From Bacteroidota bacterium (GTDB taxonomy: Bacteria > Bacteroidota > Bacteroidia > Flavobacteriales > Flavobacteriaceae), in NCBI GenBank assembly GCA_015767395.1, contig JADWMI010000060.1:1-7416 (forward strand): a stretch of DNA of 7,416 nt, read 5' to 3'. Each line of letters begins with the position of its first letter. The stretch's first letter is position 1. The notes under the pieces were generated by a model. It saw nothing but the letters and a program-made list of their open reading frames with translations. It had not been told where the DNA came from and searched no databases. Below, in pieces: positions 5,145 to 7,416 of this stretch. The translations under genes were made by a program, and so were the position numbers.

Positions 5145-6249
5145 TTATTTCTTTCTGAGCATCTTTATATTCTTCAGGAGTGTTGATATTTCGAATAAAA
5201 TCATCATCGATCTCCACAATTTCAACATCTGAATTGATCAGTACTTTACGCGGACAAGAATATCCTTGCCCTAAATAATTCAACAATAGCGGATAACTTT
5301 TGGGCTCCCAAATAGTAATTAAGGGCTCTGGAAACTGCTTGTCTTTTCCTTTAATAGTTGTGGCTACTTTTGAAGGATTACGATGTTTTAATAACAATTG
5401 AATTACGGCATCAGTTACAAATGGTAAATCGGTAGCAATTACCAACCAAGCTACATTTGGATTTTCTTGAAAAGCTGAACAAATAGCTCCAAACGGACCC
5501 AAACCAATCAATTTATCCGTGATTTTATTTTGAGTTGTAATTTCTTGATCATCTCTGACGGACAAATAGCTTTTTAAATGATTTTTCTCCAACAATTCAA
5601 TTGCAACATCACGTTGGTTTTTTCCAAAAAAATTGAGCGTTCCTTTGTCTGTTCCCATTCGAGTACTTTTTCCACCAGCCAATACCAATCCATGAATTGG
5701 TGCTATTTTTTCCTTGATTAAGTTTTCAATATGTTTTGAGATATTTTCAACTTCATCAATATGATAACACAACAGGTTTTTAATTTGTGGATTGTGCGCT
5801 ACTAAAAAATCGAAATATTTTGAATCGTTTGTTAATTTTACAACAAACTGTATATTATTTAACTGCTCTAGTCGTTTTTTAACAGACGCTTCTTTTTCAT
5901 TGTCTAAAATTAAAATCTGCTTTGCTCCTTGATAATGATTGCCGTTGACAAAAACACAATCATATTGTGAAAACTGAACACGTTGATTGAATTTGTTCAC
6001 ATCATAATTTATAGAAACAGCCGCTGTTCCTTTATGATGAAACGTATACGTTTCCAAATTTAAACCTTCAACATCTTTACTATGTGAAGCATCAAAATAT
6101 GCCAGTTTATAATATTCTAAATTTTCAGAAACCTTTGTAATTAAATCTGAAATAATATTGCATTTTGTACCAACAATGGTAATTTCATTTGGAGCAAAAT
6201 TGTCGTTATCGCGTAATTTTAGTTTCGCATGTTTTTGATGTTTACCCAT
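5137..6249 (-). CDS. mobA: Molybdenum cofactor guanylyltransferase MobA with degenerate MobB-like N-terminal domain
   Basis: The C-terminal half (about residues 184-370) is MobA, which couples GTP to Mo-molybdopterin to give the MGD cofactor. It shows LAGGKSTRMGTDKG at 190-203, GPFGA at 251-255, the metal-site ATDLP at 272-276, FPEPL at 306-310 and NINTPEEY at 354-361. The DKG after RMG favours guanylyl over cytidylyl transfer (MocA). Residues 1-183 begin MGKHQKHAKLKL. They look like a MobB-type alpha/beta domain (ITIVGT then YYKLAYFDASH), but the P-loop position reads GTKCNIISDL without GK[ST]. I chose the ATG at 6249 rather than 6282 because flavobacterial relatives, as I recall them, start M-x-KHxKH. 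It also gives an 8-nt ATGGGTAA overlap with moaC, the same geometry as at the DUF1835 junction. Confidence 0.88.
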   Translation of the reverse strand: MGKHQKHAKLKLRDNDNFAPNEITIVGTKCNIISDLITKVSENLEYYKLAYFDASHSKDVEGLNLETYTFHHKGTAAVSINYDVNKFNQRVQFSQYDCVFVNGNHYQGAKQILILDNEKEASVKKRLEQLNNIQFVVKLTNDSKYFDFLVAHNPQIKNLLCYHIDEVENISKHIENLIKEKIAPIHGLVLAGGKSTRMGTDKGTLNFFGKNQRDVAIELLEKNHLKSYLSVRDDQEITTQNKITDKLIGLGPFGAICSAFQENPNVAWLVIATDLPFVTDAVIQLLLKHRNPSKVATTIKGKDKQFPEPLITIWEPKSYPLLLNYLGQGYSCPRKVLINSDVEIVEIDDDFIRNINTPEEYKDAQKEING

Positions 6250-6721
6250 TTTTAATATCGCTTTTCCCTCCAGATTTTTCAATCAATTTAACTTCCTTTA
6301 TCACCATTTTTTGTGAAATGGCCTTACACATATCATACACCGTTAAAGCTGCAATATTTGCACCTGTTAAAGCCTCCATCTCTACGCCTGTTTTTCCTTC
6401 AATGGAAACAGTGCAAAATATTTCTATATCTTCTTCATTAATAATTTCAATATCAATATCAACACCATTAATGAGTAATGGATGACACATCGGAATCAAT
6501 TCAGAAGTTTTTTTCACTGCCTGAATTCCTGCAATAATCGCTGTTTGAAAAACTGGACCTTTTTTAGTTACCAACTCTTCATTATTAAAATGAGCAATAA
6601 TTTCAGCCCCTAAAAACATGGTTGCTTTTGCCGTAGCCTGACGTTTGGTGATTTTTTTATCACCAACGTTTACCATTTTTGGCTGATTCTTTTTATTGAT
6701 ATGAGAAAATTTATTTTCCAT
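6242..6721 (-). CDS. moaC: Cyclic pyranopterin monophosphate synthase MoaC
   Basis: MoaC converts the MoaA product 3',8-cyclo-dihydro-GTP into cyclic pyranopterin monophosphate, the first stable Moco intermediate. At 159 residues it matches the E. coli length (161). It opens with the family phrase FSHINKKNQPKMVNVGDK, which fixes the start at 6721. Active-site residues are in place: K54 before GPVFQTA, H80 in IPMCHPL, E114 and E116 in VEMEALTG, and D130 and K133 in TVYDMCKAI. The closing phrase EKSGGKS is also typical. It lies 33 bp after the DUF6624 lipoprotein stop and overlaps mobA by 8 nt. I see no clear -7 box in the gap, so it may be read through from the lipoprotein gene. MoaA, its partner enzyme, is not in the window. 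Confidence 0.96.
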   Translation of the reverse strand: MENKFSHINKKNQPKMVNVGDKKITKRQATAKATMFLGAEIIAHFNNEELVTKKGPVFQTAIIAGIQAVKKTSELIPMCHPLLINGVDIDIEIINEEDIEIFCTVSIEGKTGVEMEALTGANIAALTVYDMCKAISQKMVIKEVKLIEKSGGKSDIKNG

Positions 6722-6754
6722 AATTAATGATGTTTCCTTTCCGCTTTGAAAATT

Positions 6755-7416
6755 CTATAATATTGGATTTTCACTATTCAACTTTGCTTTTTCAAATTCA
6801 GCAGTTCGCTGTATTTGCTCTTCTAGGCTCCATTCAAAATCAAACCTGTTTTTAAGAAATTCAGCTATCGGTCCTAGCCCGATTTCTGCTCTTCTTTTAT
6901 CAATATTTACGGGGTCATATACTGGCCAAACGTTAAAACTTTTGGTTTCTGGATAATATTTCATTTGCCCGCCATAGATTTGTAAATCGCCTCTATCTGT
7001 TGCAATTCTATCTTCTGCTCTTACCAAAAATCGAGGCTCCAACTTTTTATCTTTTACCGCTTGCCTCATCAAAGGCAGGTATTTTATTCGAATTTCATTG
7101 TCTGAATGTTGAATAACATTACAAATAGTCCAGTTTCCTTGCTCACCTATAACATCCTTTTCAGGCCACCCATATTTTAAAATAGCTGCTACTTTTTCTT
7201 CGTTAACAATGTGATTCTTCTTATAAATATCTTGCTGTTCCTGCACCAATTCTGAGTCTGCCCCATGAACTTTCATTAAAGAATCCCTCATGGTAATGGG
7301 TTCTTGTTCTGTCCTCCAGATTGTATCTAAAACAGCAACTATATCCTCAGGGTTGTCTATAGAATTTACAGCTTTATTCGACTGTTTTTTGTTAGAACAA
7401 GCCATAAATAACAGCA
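6755..7416 (-). CDS. DUF6624 lipoprotein, N-terminal signal cut by window edge
   Basis: The open frame runs past the right edge. Before the internal methionine at 7405 it still reads Leu-Leu-Phe, giving LLFMAC-SNKK, the end of a lipoprotein signal peptide with the lipidated cysteine encoded at 7399-7397. The real start is therefore outside the window, and the protein is probably an outer- or inner-membrane lipoprotein. Numbered from the methionine at 7405, the mature part has the DUF6624 pattern: YGWP at 78-81, IQH at 98-100, EDRI at 131-134, QIYGGQ at 142-147, WPVYDP at 160-165 and KRRAEIGL at 170-177. The function of the family is unknown to me. The stop is TAG, 33 bp before moaC on the same strand. 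It may head the Moco transcript or be an unrelated upstream gene. Confidence 0.82.
   Translation of the reverse strand, partial: LLFMACSNKKQSNKAVNSIDNPEDIVAVLDTIWRTEQEPITMRDSLMKVHGADSELVQEQQDIYKKNHIVNEEKVAAILKYGWPEKDVIGEQGNWTICNVIQHSDNEIRIKYLPLMRQAVKDKKLEPRFLVRAEDRIATDRGDLQIYGGQMKYYPETKSFNVWPVYDPVNIDKRRAEIGLGPIAEFLKNRFDFEWSLEEQIQRTAEFEKAKLNSENPIL

Noticed and set aside
6250..6282. Longer MobA start at 6282 (MKNLEGKAILK extension)
   Set aside because: These 11 codons lie wholly over the conserved end of moaC. The start at 6249 fits the KHxKH family opening and the 8-nt overlap pattern.
6189..6485. Open plus-strand frame of 98 codons
   Set aside because: It lies antisense across the moaC/mobA junction, has no recognisable domain, and is explained as a shadow of two well-supported genes.

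Overview
The window is low-GC and uses the Bacteroidota -7 promoter element (TAnnTTTG) in its intergenic regions. Its proteins look like those of Flavobacteriia: a DUF6624 lipoprotein, a DUF1835 protein, a membrane-anchored MutS-like ATPase, and a MobA with an N-terminal KHxKHxKL-type extension. I read it as a chromosomal flavobacterial locus. I see no tRNA, rRNA, CRISPR array or insertion sequence.

The theme is molybdenum cofactor (Moco) synthesis beside a molybdoenzyme. At the left edge, on the minus strand, is the first third of an NrfC/DmsB-type 4Fe-4S electron-transfer subunit (1-298), which runs out of the window. A 148-bp divergent intergenic region (299-446) separates it from moaD. 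This region carries -7 boxes in both directions and a CRP/FNR-like inverted repeat. moaD (447-689) and moaE (1037-1462), the two subunits of molybdopterin synthase, lie on the plus strand. They are split by a convergent DUF3817 membrane-protein gene (686-961, minus).

The right-hand 6 kb is a single tightly packed minus-strand gene string. In transcription order it is: a DUF6624 lipoprotein (6755-7416, its start outside the window), moaC, a MobA fusion, a DUF1835 protein, a MoeB/ThiF-rhodanese protein and a MutS-like ATPase with transmembrane helices. From moaC onward the junctions are -8, -8, -1 and 0 nt, so translational coupling is likely.

Together the genes supply cPMP synthesis (MoaC), activation of the sulfur carrier (MoeB acting on MoaD), dithiolene formation (MoaD/MoaE) and guanylylation (MobA). 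MobA fits a bis-MGD enzyme of the DMSO reductase family, the class normally served by the Fe-S subunit at the left edge. MoaA and MoeA are not in the window and should lie nearby or elsewhere. The parts not explained by known pathway roles are the DUF1835 and MutS-like genes locked into the Moco operon, the degenerate MobB-like half of MobA, and the loss of zinc ligands in MoeB.
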